From Hevea brasiliensis (Eukaryota; Streptophyta; Magnoliopsida; Malpighiales; Euphorbiaceae), in contig NC_079498.1 of NCBI RefSeq assembly GCF_030052815.1, forward strand, positions 65,830,992-65,894,991: a stretch of 64,000 bases of DNA. Direction: 5' to 3'. The position numbers and the translations under genes are program-made. Shown piece after piece: positions 12,675 through 24,735 of this stretch (position 1 is the stretch's first letter; each line of letters starts with the position of its first letter). The notes under the pieces are model-generated. The model did not search any database, was not told the origin of the DNA, and worked only from the letters and a program-made list of their open reading frames with translations.

Positions 12675-13912
12675 ATGGACCCTACATCTCAGAGGGCAGT
12701 TGAGGAGGAAGTGGAGAGTCATGCTCCACCTGCAGCAGCTGAGACTGGGGGTAGGGGAGAACCTGCTCCACCAGCTCCAGTAGAGCTTGCTTAGCCTCCA
12801 CAGGCCATGTTCCAGCAAATGGCCGAGTTTTTCAGACAAATGGCTGGAGTAATGCCACCACTACCACCACCACCTCCACCTCCACAGCAGAAATCACATC
12901 TGAAAAGATTAAGAAAATTAGAGTAGATGATTTCTTTGGTAAGAGAGAAGATGATTCTGTTGTAGTCAAAAACTGGTTGAACAGAATAGGGAGAGTTTTA
13001 AAATAACTCCACTGCACTCCAGAGCAAAACCTAGAAGCTACCGTATCTCTGTTGCAAGATGATGCCTACCAATTGTGGGATACTGTGTCTAGTGAAGTGC
13101 AGCCAGAAGTAATAACTTGGGACTTCTTCCTTTCAGAATTCAAAAAGAAATATGTGGTTAGTGTATACCTAGAAGAGAGAAGAAGAGAATTCATTAACCT
13201 GAGGCAGAGACAGCTGACAGTGGCAGAGTATGAAAAAGAATTTGTCAGACTGAGCCGCTATGGAAGGGAAATAGTCCCTAATGAGGCCAAAAAGTGTAAG
13301 AGATTTGAAGAGGGATTAAATGATAACATAAATATCATGATTACTGCCTTGGGAATCATAGACATCACCAAGTTAGTAGAAGCTGCAATAAAAGTTGAAA
13401 AGGTTAGAATAAGTGAGCAGACTAGAAGGGAGAGATAGTAGAAGAGGGGCCCGAGTTAATCTAGCTCATCTCCTATACCAAGAAAAAAGTTCAAAGGTCT
13501 ACCTGCATAGAGTTCACGTCAACCTCAAGGTCAGGGTCAGTCCCAGGGACCCAGGCCACAGTTCACCCCTAGGAGAGGTCAGTCCACACCATTAGTGGGC
13601 AGCTCTCCAAGGACGGGGTTCAGGGGACCAGCTCCAGCATCTTCTGCATGTCCGCATTGCTTGAAATGGCATAAGGGGGAGTGTTGGAGAGTGACTGGTG
13701 CCTGCTTAAGGTGTGGGTCGACAGAGCATCAGTTAAGGAACTGTCCACGTAGAACTGCTACGGCTGCTCCAACACAAGTAGATAAACCTGCTCCTGCACC
13801 ACAAAGGGGTAGGAAATCTGGCAAATCTGAGGCAGTGGGACCATCACAGAGACCTGCATTTGAGCCAGCAGAGAGGCCTGAGGGCAGAGCACCTGCCAGA
13901 GCCTATGCCATA
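12675..13912 (+). pseudogene. Element A gag (capsid, zinc knuckle)
   Basis: Starts MDPTSQRAVEEE and has a proline-rich linker. A frame change occurs near 12900, after which one frame runs on with stops only. The retrotransposon-gag capsid core (DAYQLWDTVSSEVQPEVITW... FEEGLN) spans about 13052-13435. The knuckle CLRCGSTEHQLRNC (C-X2-C-X4-H-X4-C) lies near 13708-13750 after a second CPHCLKWHKGEC cluster. Stops fall at 12792, 13004, 13436, 13439, 13457 and 13508. It would have assembled the virus-like particle and bound RNA. Confidence 0.9.
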
Positions 13913-16087
13913 AGAGCTCAGGAGGAACAAGATGCCCCGGGCGTCATCAAGGGTACGTTCTCCCTCTACAATACATCTGTGCATACATTGGTGGATCCAG
14001 GATCCACTCATTCATACATTTGCATTAACCTACCTGTAGAAAGGGGAATATTAGTAGGGAAGAGTGACCAAGACATTCTGGTCACTAATCCATTGGGCCA
14101 CAATGTAGTGGTGAACAAAGTATACAAGGGTTGCCCGTTAAGAATTCAGGGGTATGAATTTTTGGCAGACCTGATTGATTTAGCTTTCCATGAGTTTGAT
14201 GTGATTTTAGGAATGGACTGGTTGTCACGTCATCAAGCAATAGTTGATTGTAAGTTGAAGAGGATCTCATTGAAAACTCCTAAGGGTAATGAGATTACAG
14301 TTGTGGGGGAAACGACAGATTTCTTGTCTAATGTCATCTCAGCCATAGTTGCAAGAAAACTGATGAGAAAAGGCTGTGAAGCCTACCTAGCACATGTGGT
14401 GGATACTAGGCAGGCTAAGCCAGATCTGTGTGACATACCCACAGTAAGAGACTTCCCAGATGTGTTCCCTGAAGAATTGCCTGGCTTGCTACTAGAAAGG
14501 GAAGTCGAGTTTGCTATTGTGATATTACCGGGTACAGCACCAATCTCTATTGCTCCTTATAGGATGGCACCCACAGAATTGAAGGAATTAAAAATCTAGT
14601 TACAGGAGTTACTGGATAAGGAGTTTATATGCCCCAGTGTGTCACCATGGGGAGCTCCAGTGCTGTTTGTGAAAAAGAAGAATGGGACTTTGAGGTTGTG
14701 CATTGATTACCGGCAGTTGAATAAAGTGACAGTGAAGAACAAATACCCGTTGCCCAGAATTGACGATCTATTTGATCAATTAAAAGGAGCAGGATTATTT
14801 TCTAAAATTGATCTCAGATCAGGGTATCATCAGTTGAGGGTGAAGGATGCAGATGTGCCAAAGACTGCATTCAGGACCCGGTATGGGCATTATGAGTTTC
14901 TAGTGATGCCCTTTGGCCTAATAAATACACCAGTAGCATTCATGGACCTTATGAACCGTATCTTCCATCCATACCTAGATCGGTTCGTAGTGGTCTTTAT
15001 TGGTGATATTTTGGTGTATTCCAAGACCAGGGAAGAACATGATGAGTATTTGAGGATTGTTCTGTAAACCCTAAGAGAAAAGAAGCTGTATGCTAAGTTG
15101 TCCTAGTGTAACTTCTGGTTAAATGAGATTGCATTCCTTGGACATATAGTGTCAGCTGATGGGATTAGGGTGGATCCCAAGAAAATAGAAGCAATAATGG
15201 AATGGAAGCCTCCCAGAAATACAACTGAGGTTAGAAGCTTCTTGGGGCTAGCTGGGTATTATAGAAGATTTGTGAAGGGATTTTCTTTAATAGCTGCTCC
15301 AATGACCAAGTTGTTATACAAGAATGTCAGATTTGACTGGAATGACAAGTGTTAGACCAGTTTTGAGAAGTTGAAGGCTATGTTGACAGAGGCACTAGTG
15401 TTAATACAGCCAGTGTCGAGAAAAGACTTTGTGGTCTACAGTGATGCCTCTCATAATGGGTTAGAGTGTATATTGGTGCAAGAGGGGAAGGTGGTCGCTT
15501 ATGCTTCCAGGCAGCTAAGGCCACATGAACAGAATTACCCTACCCATGATATAGAACTTGCAGCAATTATCTTCGCACTGAAGACATGGAGGCACTACTT
15601 GTATGGTGAAAAGTGCTACATTTACACAGACCACAAAAGTCTAAAATACTTGCCAACCCAGAAGAAGCTCAACCTTAGACAGAGGTGATGGATTGAGTTC
15701 CTGAAGGACTATGATTGTGTAATTGACTATTATCCTGGGAAGGCAAATGTAGTTGCTGATGTTTTGAGCAGAAAATCCATCGTAGCTTTGAGATCATTGA
15801 ATGCCCGTCTATCGTTGGCTCGAGATGGAGTTATTTTGGCTGAGTTGTAAGTGAGGCCAAACCTGCTATAGCAAATTTTAGATGGATAGAAGATAGATGA
15901 GAAGTTAATGACTACTGTGAGTAAAATCTCAGAAGGAAAGGCAACTGACTATGAGGTGAAAGAAGATGGGTGTCTGTACTACAAAGGAAGAGTATGTGTA
16001 CCAGATGATGGGGAATTGAAAGCCAGTATTCTGAAAGAGGCACACACTAGTGTTTATGCTATGCACCTAGGAAGTACAAAAATTTAT
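13913..16087 (+). pseudogene. Element A pol (PR, RT, RNase H, start of IN)
   Basis: The protease motif VDPGSTHSY lies near 13991. RT begins near 14639 ([14 protein letters not shown]), with LCIDYRQLN and MPFGL; the catalytic box reads [11 protein letters not shown], so the usual FIDD has lost an Asp. RNase H starts [12 protein letters not shown] near 15428 and contains TDHKSL. Integrase ends after H...MHLGSTKIY at 16087, before the CC pair and the DDE core. There is no indel along this part: one frame with stops at 14597, 15065, 15104, 15353, 15686, 15848, 15869 and 15887. Clade Tekay/Del is inferred from similarity to B. Confidence 0.9.
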
Positions 16088-19000
16088 TGTAACACCCTCC
16101 CTGTAGCAACTCTGTACATTCTACTGTTCCAGCGACCAGTGTCGGTCCGGATAGCTAGAACTTCCAGAAAAATATTTAAACTAAAGTGAGGAACCATAAT
16201 TAACTAAATATTAATAAGAAAAATTTAGGAAAATTTTTAGAAATAAAATACAACCAAGTTAAATGAGCCGATGCCCTAGTGATTGGTAACCCCGTGGGAA
16301 GTTGCGGTCTTCGCAGCTAGAAGCCCTAAACTCGGGAGAAAATTCATAAAATAATTTTTGGGACTCCAGAGAAGAGTCATTGAGGTTTTATGGCATTAGA
16401 ATACCAAGAAAATCCTTAGAAAAATTTTTCGATCGGTACAGATAATTTTGGTTCAATAAACCAAAAGGAGGGCATTTTGGTCATTTCGTCTTCAGATATG
16501 ATTTTTGGCTGACTTTTCTAGTTAAGTAAATAATTATTATGACATAAAATATAAATAAATATTGCTAAAAATTAAATTGAAATTGAGTAGAAAAGAAAGA
16601 AAAAGAAAATAGAATCAAATACCCAATTATGACATCATGCATATGCAAGCATGATACAATAAAATTTATGGGCAAAATAGAATTCAACAAGCACACATTA
16701 AAACAATCAAAAGGAGATAAAATTTGAAAAAAATTAGTTGTCTTCCTCCCTTGTTTCAGCCAGCCGAGACCCTTCCCTAAACTTTTTCCACCATTAAAGC
16801 TTTCTCAAAGCTTATATCCCATGGAATTCTACCATAGAAACCCTAGCCTTCTTCACAAAAAATTAACCTAGCACCTTGAGGAAGCTTTAGGCAGCAGAAA
16901 TTTGAGGAAAAATTGAAGTTTTAACAAGCCCAAAGAGTATCCAATTCAAGGTTAGTGTACTAAATAATTTCTTTTCTTTCTTTAATCTTGTAAGTATGCT
17001 AAATCAAGTAGAAATTGTGTGAAATTAAAAGAAAAACTTGAGTAAATGAAATCTCTAAATTTGATAGCCATGAGAAAGTTTAAGGATTGTTGGTTTTTGA
17101 TGAAATTAAGTGGCTTAATTATGTTATTGATGAGTATAGATGATGGATAAAGTGATTTGGTATGAGTTTGGTGTGTGTATGCCATGAATTGGAAATTGGA
17201 GTTAGGGTTTGAGCATAAAATTGAGACTTTGATCATGCAATGGTAAAAGTAAGTTTTAATGGTCAATTAGTGACCATTTGGGTATGTGTGAGTGAGAAAT
17301 GAAGTGGTTTGTGCAGTGGGAATTGAAGTTAGTGTTGCTGCCTTGGCTGACCTGCAGGACTAACCATGAGTCCAGCAGGTTTGGGCAGCAATAACTGGAG
17401 TTGTAGAGGTTCAATTGGTGAAAGGTCAATTGAACATGAAACTAGACACATAATGGCACAATTTTGGTGCAGAAACCTTGCCCAGAAAACCAAACCAAGT
17501 TGACCTAAAAATTGCCCTAATCCAGGTGAGTTGCATTCTGCTTGAGCAAAATGACCAAATGAACAGTGTCTATTCATTTGCTCATAACTCAGTGCAGAAA
17601 TGTTCAATTGACCTGAAATTTTACCAGAAGAAAGCTAAGACATAGACCTACAACTTTCATGAAGAATACAAATCCAAATTCTGATCATAACCTAGTCCAA
17701 TTGCCAACCAAACTTAGGTTACCAAATCTGGCAGAACCAGTTTTGCCCATAATTTTGGATGCTGTCCAATCCGGCCAGTTATGGTGTTTAGGCCATAACT
17801 TGAGCTACAAAACTCCAAATGGAGTGATTCAAAAAAGGAAATGTAACTAGACAAAATAAGGAACAACTTTTATGAATACAACTTTTGCCAAATTCCTACT
17901 GTACAAATGACCATTTTAACAGTAAATATGAGGCTTGAAATCTGAAACTTTTGAATAGCTAACACTAAGCTTAGAAATGGTATTGTCAACCAATACTAAC
18001 AATTTTAGAGTGCAAAATGTGGTATGTTGGGAGTATTAGAACCAATGTACCTATTGTCTATGCAAAAGTCAATATTTTAGTTGACTAATGAAATGAATAG
18101 TAACACCTAAACTTAAATTTCAAGAATTGTACAATTTAAAAGTGTAACATGCCCTAGTACACCTAACAAGATTGGTTTGGATAGGTTGGCATGCCAATAG
18201 GGTTCAGTTAGCAGTACTACACATGGCACTATGCCGTTCTGTGATTTTATGGCTTTTAGCCATTCTGACATTGTGTTGAGACTTGGCCTTGTGTCTAATG
18301 TTATTACAGCTTATTAACTATTCTGTTGCACACCGGGAGATACATATGTAACCAATGGTGTTACGGCCCGAGGTACTTGATACTCAGTGCCAATTTACCC
18401 GTTTATCAAGTCTAGTCATCCAGTATAGGTTACTTGGGCAACCAAAAATAAAAATGGATAAATTTAATGAAATTATGAATATAACAAGTACATAATAAAT
18501 AAGATTACCAATAATGATCGAAAAATGGTCTGCATAAGACATCAGAACATGGACTGCATATTTATTTTTTGTTATTTCTTTTTATTTTATTATTGGCACC
18601 ACTAAGCATTATTACTTAGCGCATTGCTTTTTGCCACGCGTAGGTTTTGGAGAGACCGATAGAGAGCCCAGTAGACCACAGACTAGATGAGATCATCTGT
18701 AGCTCTGCATAGTATTCGTGTCACCTCACCAACGTCAGTGCATTGGTAGGACACTAGATTTCATTTCGGGTATTTTGTAATTAACTTTTATTTTTCTCAT
18801 ATGTAATTGAAACTTATTTAGTGTATTTTGGTATTAATGTAAATAGTAGAAATTGTGTTTATGAATGAAAAAGTGAATATTTATTTATGACTTTTACATG
18901 AATATTATATGAGATGAATGATTGAGAAATGGAAATGTTGTTGAAAAATATTGAGATTTTGTTGATGAAATGGAGTTTACGATTGATTGAAAATTTTGGA

Positions 19001-19257
19001 AGTGTTTTTCACAGGTTCCGAAGAACTGTTTTCTCCTTTTTTAGCCGGTACTCTGTCGAATTTTTTATAAAACTTGTGGAACGTCAAATAAATTTATGAT
19101 TTCAATAAATGACTGAAATGAATTATATTTCATAAATTGTACTTCATAACTATGAAAAAAAATATATTAGGAAGAATAAAAATGATTGAGATAAAATATG
19201 GTATTTCGGTACACTGTGTGACATATCTTACTCGGCTATACTATAGACGGGTAAGGG
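16088..19257 (+). repeat. Element A 3' LTR, end-truncated
   Basis: Begins TGTAACACCC and parallels 9546-12547. Around 16620-16920 it differs markedly from the 5' copy. It has a splice-donor-like CAAG|GTTAGT (GT at 16953), the TGGTCA/TGACCA pair near 17258-17278 and the CTAAG/CTTAG hairpin at 18602-18619. It stops at 'gggtaagg', about 10 bp short of the expected end, and joins Athila LTR sequence. Confidence 0.88.
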
Positions 19258-20215
19258 AGCAACCAATATAAATAGAAAAGAAAACATCAGGAAAGGAGGT
19301 CAGTCACTATCATTGGGACTGCTGCTGAAGGTTGCTATTGTCAGACTCTACATCAGTACCAAAAGAAGTTTTTCAGCTGAAGCTTCATAAGATCAAAGCT
19401 GCAAACTCTCTTTGGTTCCTTCGTTTCATGTCCTTAGATAGATTTTATTATTTTATTTCTTCTGCATAACTCTCTTTTTATTGTTTTTATTTTTTTATCA
19501 TGACTTTGCTGTACTCACCATGAGTGAGTAGTTTTCTTATTCTGGATTTGGGAGAGTAGCTCTTGTAATTATTATTATGGATGAATACTGAGTTTTATTT
19601 ATTGGATTTGAGATTCGTTTCTTGATTTAATTTCTTGCAATCTTAATGCATGCTACGTGTTGGTGCCCACATAGTTATGATTGTAGATGTTAATTGAAGG
19701 AGTGAAAGGTGAAGATTAACATTAGAAAATCAAGATCTTGAACCTAGGAATTCTGACCTAGACATAGGATGATACCTTTGTGGAACCTAAAAATTGGTCA
19801 AAGGTCTTAAAGGATTTTAATTAATTTGATCACCACGAAAGTAGGGTTCGAGTTAATTAGAATACACCCTAAATGCCTTAAGAGAGGATTTAGGAGAACT
19901 TAGGACTGATTTCCATCAAGGAAAACGATCTTCAATTCAGTAAATAAACGAGATAACATCCCTAGTAAGATTCAAGTGTGAAATCTTAATTCCAGAATTG
20001 CTTCAAAAAAAAAATCATTTCGTTTTAAGTTTACCATTTTAGTGTTTAAAGTTAACAAACTTCATTCTCTAAGTATTCGATAGCCTAGACAGTCAAGATT
20101 TCTGTGTAGATTGGTACTTGCCAAACAAAATTCCTCATGGGAACGATACTTTACTTATCACTTTATTACTTGTTAGCAATACGTGCACTTGCGGTGATTG
20201 CAAAATAGCGAAATA
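19258..20215 (+). repeat. Athila 5' LTR, downstream part (TATA, R, U5)
   Basis: Continues the LTR broken at 9545; it matches 41939-42896. It starts 'gagcaaccaatataaatag' and ends just before the tRNA-Asp type PBS. Confidence 0.92.
19263..19274 (+). promoter_or_regulatory. Athila LTR TATA box with CCAAT
   Basis: CCAATATAAATA, with the same sequence at 41944-41955 in the 3' LTR. The insertion edge of A lies only a few bases upstream, so the promoter core has been cut off from its own U3 and now follows the end of the A LTR. Confidence 0.7.
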
Positions 20216-20221
20216 AGTTTT

Positions 20222-20239
20222 TGGCACCGTTACCGGGGA
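20222..20239 (+). other. Athila primer-binding site (tRNA-Asp type)
   Basis: TGGCACCGTTACCGGGGA, a two-base variant of the TGGCGCCGTTGCCGGGGA site usual in Athila and Tat clades. It starts six bases after the LTR end. Confidence 0.9.
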
Positions 20240-20352
20240 ATTTTGGTTTTAGTAATAGGCGATTTAGCTGATTTAGGCAATTATATTTATTATTTAATTT
20301 TATTTTACTGGTTGTATTTCTTTTCTTTTCTCTCAGGTGCCCGATCTGGTAT

Positions 20353-21990
20353 ATGACCAGAACAAAGCCAGAAGAAATTTTGGACTGTGATCCAGAAATA
20401 GACAGGACTCTGAAAGCCATCAGGAGGGAAAGGAAACATCAAGAGCACAGTCAAGGAGATCCTGAAATCCCAACCATGGCCGATAATAAAGACAGACCAA
20501 GACTTTTGAGAGATTACGGAGCTCCATCTGTCCAAGGATTTCAGCCCTGTGTCACTAGACCCACAGTGAAAGCCAACAACTTTGAATTAAAACCAACATG
20601 GCTCCAAATGATTCAATAAACCCAATTTGCAGGTTCACCAACAGAAGACCCACACTATCACCTCCAGTGCTTTCTTGCCCTATGTGATACATTCAAAATG
20701 AATGGAGTGTCTGATCAAGCAATAAGACTCAGAGCATTCCCATTCTCCCTTCAGGACAGAGCAAGGAAGTGGTTATTTTCTCAACCAGCTGGAACATTTA
20801 CTACCTGGGAAAACCTCTCTCAAGCTTTTCTAGCAAGGTATTTCCCTCCTACAAAGACTGTAAAGCTGAGGCTTGAGCTCAACACCTTCAGACAAAAGGA
20901 AAGAGAGTCACTCTATGACGCATGGGAAAGATATAAAGACCTGCAGAGGGAATGTCCACACCATGGCATAGAAGATTAGCTATTGGTGCAAAATTTCTAT
21001 AATGGATTACTATCCTCTATAAGGAGCACAGTTGATTTAGCTGCAGAGGGTGATCTAATGGAGAAAACAGTGCCACAAGCACTTAAACTTCTAGAAAGGG
21101 TTGCATACCATAATTATTAGTGGTCAAATGAAAGAGGAAATACAAGAAGAACTGCAGGGGTCCTGGAAGTAGATGCCCTAAGCATGATAAATGCCCAGTT
21201 TGATCAGCTCACAAAGAAACTCGAAAGAATACAAGCCAACGCAGTTGGTATAAATAGTCAACCTGAGGGCAGCTATGAAGGAGGATACATGAATTCAGAA
21301 TACAACAATTTCAACAAACCTATAGAACAGATGAACTATGTGAATAATGGAGAAAACTTCAACTAGAGGCAGCCAAACAATCCGTATTCAAATACTTACA
21401 ACCCTGGATGGAGAAACCACCCAAATTTCTCATGGTCCAATCAGTAGAACCAGCCAACAAACAAGCAACAAGGGTACAAAGCTCCAGCACCCCCTAGATT
21501 TCAGAATAGAGGTCAGAACTTTGCACAGCCACCACTACCTCTCTAACCTCAACAACCTGAACCAAAAATGACCATGGAAACTATGATGGAAGGATTCCTA
21601 GTAGCTCAACAACAACAAACTAAATTGATTAAACAGCTGACGTCCAGAATGGACGAACTTGCTACCCATAACAAGATGCTAGAGAATCAAATCGCTCAGC
21701 AAGCAAGTTCTTCAAGTAAGGCTGCTGGCAAACTGCCCAGTCAAGTAGAAATGAACCCAAGGGAGCATTGCAAGGCAGTTGCACTAAGGAGTGGGAGAAC
21801 TCTAGTACAACCAGAGGTAGAATCAATAGAAGAAACCATAGAAAAATCTAAAGACCAAGCAGAGAAAAAGGAGGAAGAAGTTAAGAAAGATTAGGAAGAG
21901 GAAGCAAGGAAGATAAAGAAATTACCAGAACCATATCAGCCTCCCCTACCTTTTCCTTAGAGATTTCAGAAAGCCAAACTGGACAAGCAG
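20353..21990 (+). pseudogene. Athila gag
   Basis: One frame starting MTRTKPEEILD. Capsid core hallmarks (GVSDQAIRLRAFPFSLQDRARKW, WENLSQAFLARYFPP, ESLYDAWERYKDL) lie at about 20705-20950, then a Gln/Asn-rich segment and a coiled-coil-like Lys/Glu-rich tail (21568-21894). Stops occur at 20617, 20977, 21118, 21364, 21451, 21544, 21892 and 21958 with no frameshift; most sit at positions compatible with a former Gln or Trp codon. No zinc knuckle was seen. Confidence 0.9.
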
Positions 21991-21999
21991 TTTGGAAAG

Positions 22000-22745
22000 T
22001 TTTTAGAAGTTTTGCAGAAACTTTACATTAACATCCCCTTCACTGAAGTACTTTCTCAGATGCCATCTTATGCCAAATTCCTTAAGAAAATTCTGTCAAA
22101 GAAAAGGAAGCTAGAAGACTATGGAACAGTAGCTCTAATGGAGGAATGCAGTGCCATTTTGCAAAACAAACTGCCTCCGAAATTGAAGGATCCAGGAAGC
22201 TTCTCCATACCCTATATCATTGGTAATAAGAAAATAGACAAGGCCCTCTGCGATCTTGGGGCAAGCGTCAGTCTAATGCCTCTATCAATATGCAAAAAGC
22301 TAGAGATCGGGGAACTGAAACCCATAATAATCTCATTGCAATTGGCTAATCGATCCATTAAATATCCTATAGGAATACTTGAGAACATCCCTATCAAAGT
22401 GGGCAAATTCTTCATTCCACTGGACTTCGTTGTCCTTGAGATGGAAGAAGTGTCCAAATTCCTATCATCTTGGGAAGACCATTCTTAGCAACCGCCAGAG
22501 CCATCATAGATGTCAAAAATGGACGATTAACCCTCAAGATAGGAGAAGAAGAAGTAGAGTTCAACTTGTTCGACACAATGAAACACAAATTTGAACTTGA
22601 TGAATGCTTCAAGGTTGACATAATTGATAAACAAGTTAAAGAGGAATTTCATAAGACACATCCTAAAGATCCTCTTGAAGCATGTATTGTGCGCAGCCAC
22701 ACAGTGGATGATGAAAATACAGAAATAGCAGCATGTGCACAATAG
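22000..22745 (+). pseudogene. Athila protease region
   Basis: The segment starting QKLYINIPFTEVLSQMP precedes an aspartic-protease core, ALCDLGASVSLMP, near 22240-22280, the form usual in Athila (DLGAS in place of DTG/DSG). ILGRPFLATARAIID follows in another frame after a frameshift near 22460-22480. It would process the gag-pol precursor. Confidence 0.85.
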
Positions 22746-23900
22746 TTGGCTGCTCCTTCAACCCTACCCTTAGCTAAGGCTTCCAAGATGGAAGATTTGA
22801 AGGAGGAATAAACCGAAGGTAAGCTCCAGGAAAATGCCAAACAGGCAGAGCTTAAACCTCTCCCATCTTCACTAAGGTATGCATTTCTGGACTCAAATTC
22901 TAAATATCCTGTTATAATCAATGCTAGCCTGTCTAAGTTAGAAGAGGAAAAATTGTTAAGAGAACTTAGGATCCATAGCAAAGCATTAGGGTATAAAATA
23001 GAAGACCTGAAGGGAATCAACCCTTCAATTTACATGCATAGGAAAACCATGGAAGAAAACAGTAAACCCACAATCGAACACCAAAGAAGACTTAACCCAA
23101 ACATGAAAGAGATAGTCAAGAAAGAAATAAGAAATTTTAAAACTTCTAGATGCAGGTATCATATACCCAATCTTTGATAGTAAATGGGTTAGTCCAATAC
23201 ATGTAGTTCCTAAGAAAGGTGGGACAACTGTTATCCAAAATGCAAGCAATGAACTAATCTTTACTAGAGTAGTCACTAGTTAGTGAATGTGCATAGATTA
23301 TAGAAAATTGAACAATGCTACCAGAAAAGACCATTTCCCTCTCCCCTTCATTGACCAAATGTTAAAAAGATTAGCGAAACACTCTTATTTCTGTTACCTA
23401 GATGGGTATTCGGGATTCTTTCAAATTCCTATTCACTCAGAAGACCAAGAAAAGACAACATTCACTTGTCCCTATGGAACATTTGCATATAGGAGAATGC
23501 CTTTTGGTCTTTGTAATGCCCCTGCTACCTTTCAAAGATGCATGATGGCTATCTTTTCTGATTATATTAAAGATATCATGTAAGTTTTTATGGATGATTT
23601 TTTTGTCTATGGAACTACTTTTGATGAGTGCCTAGCTAATTTATCTAATGTGTTGCAAAGATGTGAAGAATCAAACCTGGTCCTAAATTGGGAAAAATGC
23701 CATTTCATGGTAAGGGAAGGCATAGTTCTGGGACATTTGATATCAGAAAGAGGAATTGAAGTTGATAAGGCAAAAATTGAAATCATTGAAAATGTGCAAC
23801 TCCCAACATTAGTCAAAGGGAGTGCAAAGCTTTTTGGGACATGCAGGATTCTACAGAAGATTCATCAAAGACTTTTCCAAAATAGCTAAGCCACTTATTG
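22746..23900 (+). pseudogene. Athila reverse transcriptase
   Basis: Linker and RT N-terminus (KLEEEKLLRELR... near 22938-23110), then CIDYRKLNNATRKDHFPLPF at 23290, FQIPIHSEDQEKTTFTCPYG, MPFGLCNAPATFQRCM, and the catalytic VFMDDFFVYG at about 23585, with both Asp residues present. Several stops (23281, 23284, 23581 region) and frame changes make it inactive. Confidence 0.9.
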
Positions 23901-23989
23901 TTAAGTCAAGATGTTCCCTTTGATTTTGATGAAAATTGCCTTGTCTCCTTTAACAGAATCAAAAAGGCTCTGATATCAGCACTAATAAT

Positions 23990-24376
23990 GTAGCCACCGA
24001 ATTGGGAGCTACCATTCGAGGTGATGTGCGATGCGAGTGACTTTGCAGTTGGAGCAGTGCTCGAGCAAAGAAAGGATAAAAAGCTCCATGCTATTTATTA
24101 TGCTAGCAAGACATTAGATGATGCACAAATTAATTATGCTACCACAGAGAAGGAATTCCTAGCAGTGGTATTTGCAATGGACAAATTCAAATCTTACCTC
24201 ATCGGGTCAAAAGTCATTGTATTCACAGATCATGCTACAATCGAGTACCTTATGAACAAAAAGGAAGCAAAACCAAGACTGATTTGATGGATTCTACTCC
24301 TGTAAGAATTTGACCTTGAAATAAAGGACAAAAGGGATATGAAAATGTAGTAGCTGACCATCTTTCCAGACTAAAA
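23990..24376 (+). pseudogene. Athila RNase H
   Basis: [15 protein letters not shown] opens the RNase H fold near 24021. [14 protein letters not shown] and [10 protein letters not shown] carry the other acidic residues. Stops follow at about 24285, 24303 and 24348. This domain removes the RNA template during reverse transcription. Confidence 0.88.
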
Positions 24377-24735
24377 TTGGAGTACATAGAAGATTTCGAA
24401 GATTTTCCAATTGACGATTCATTTCCTGATGAGCAATTACTTGCATTCTCTAAAGCTCCATGGTATGCTGACTTTGTTAATTTTCTTATATGCAGAGTAC
24501 TACCTCCAAACATGACTTATCAGCAAAGGAAGAAATTCCTACATGATGTGAGATATTACTTATGGGAGGAACCACTACTGTACAAGAGATGTAATTATGG
24601 GCTGATAAGAATGTGCATACCAGAGGAAGATATGGAAAGTATCATTTATCACTGCCATTCATCACTATATGGAGGACATTTCGGCACTTCAAAGACCGCA
24701 GCCAAGATTTTGCAAGCAGGATTTTACTGGCCACA
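24377..24735 (+). pseudogene. Athila integrase, N-terminal part
   Basis: Ends ...HCHSSLYGGHFGTSK... GFYWPH, the first half of the HHCC zinc-binding domain. Coding continues at 36541 after the B insertion; the last five bases, CCACA, are the target duplication. Confidence 0.9.

Larger units (their letters stand above)
9546..19257 (+). mobile_element. Element A: Tekay-like gypsy, recombinant and truncated
   Basis: 5' LTR, tRNA-iMet PBS, gag, protease, RT, RNase H and the start of integrase, then abruptly an LTR. The coding part stops at 16087 inside the integrase zinc-binding region with no polypurine tract before the LTR. The two LTRs differ strongly between offsets of about 500 and 900 but agree closely elsewhere, so they may come from two subfamilies. 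The right edge lacks the terminal 'gtgtcaca', and three bases (cta) of the Athila target are missing, so no target duplication remains. Confidence 0.88.

Noticed and set aside
22649..23020. 123-codon minus-strand frame
   Set aside because: Antisense to the Athila protease-RT linker, with no domain.
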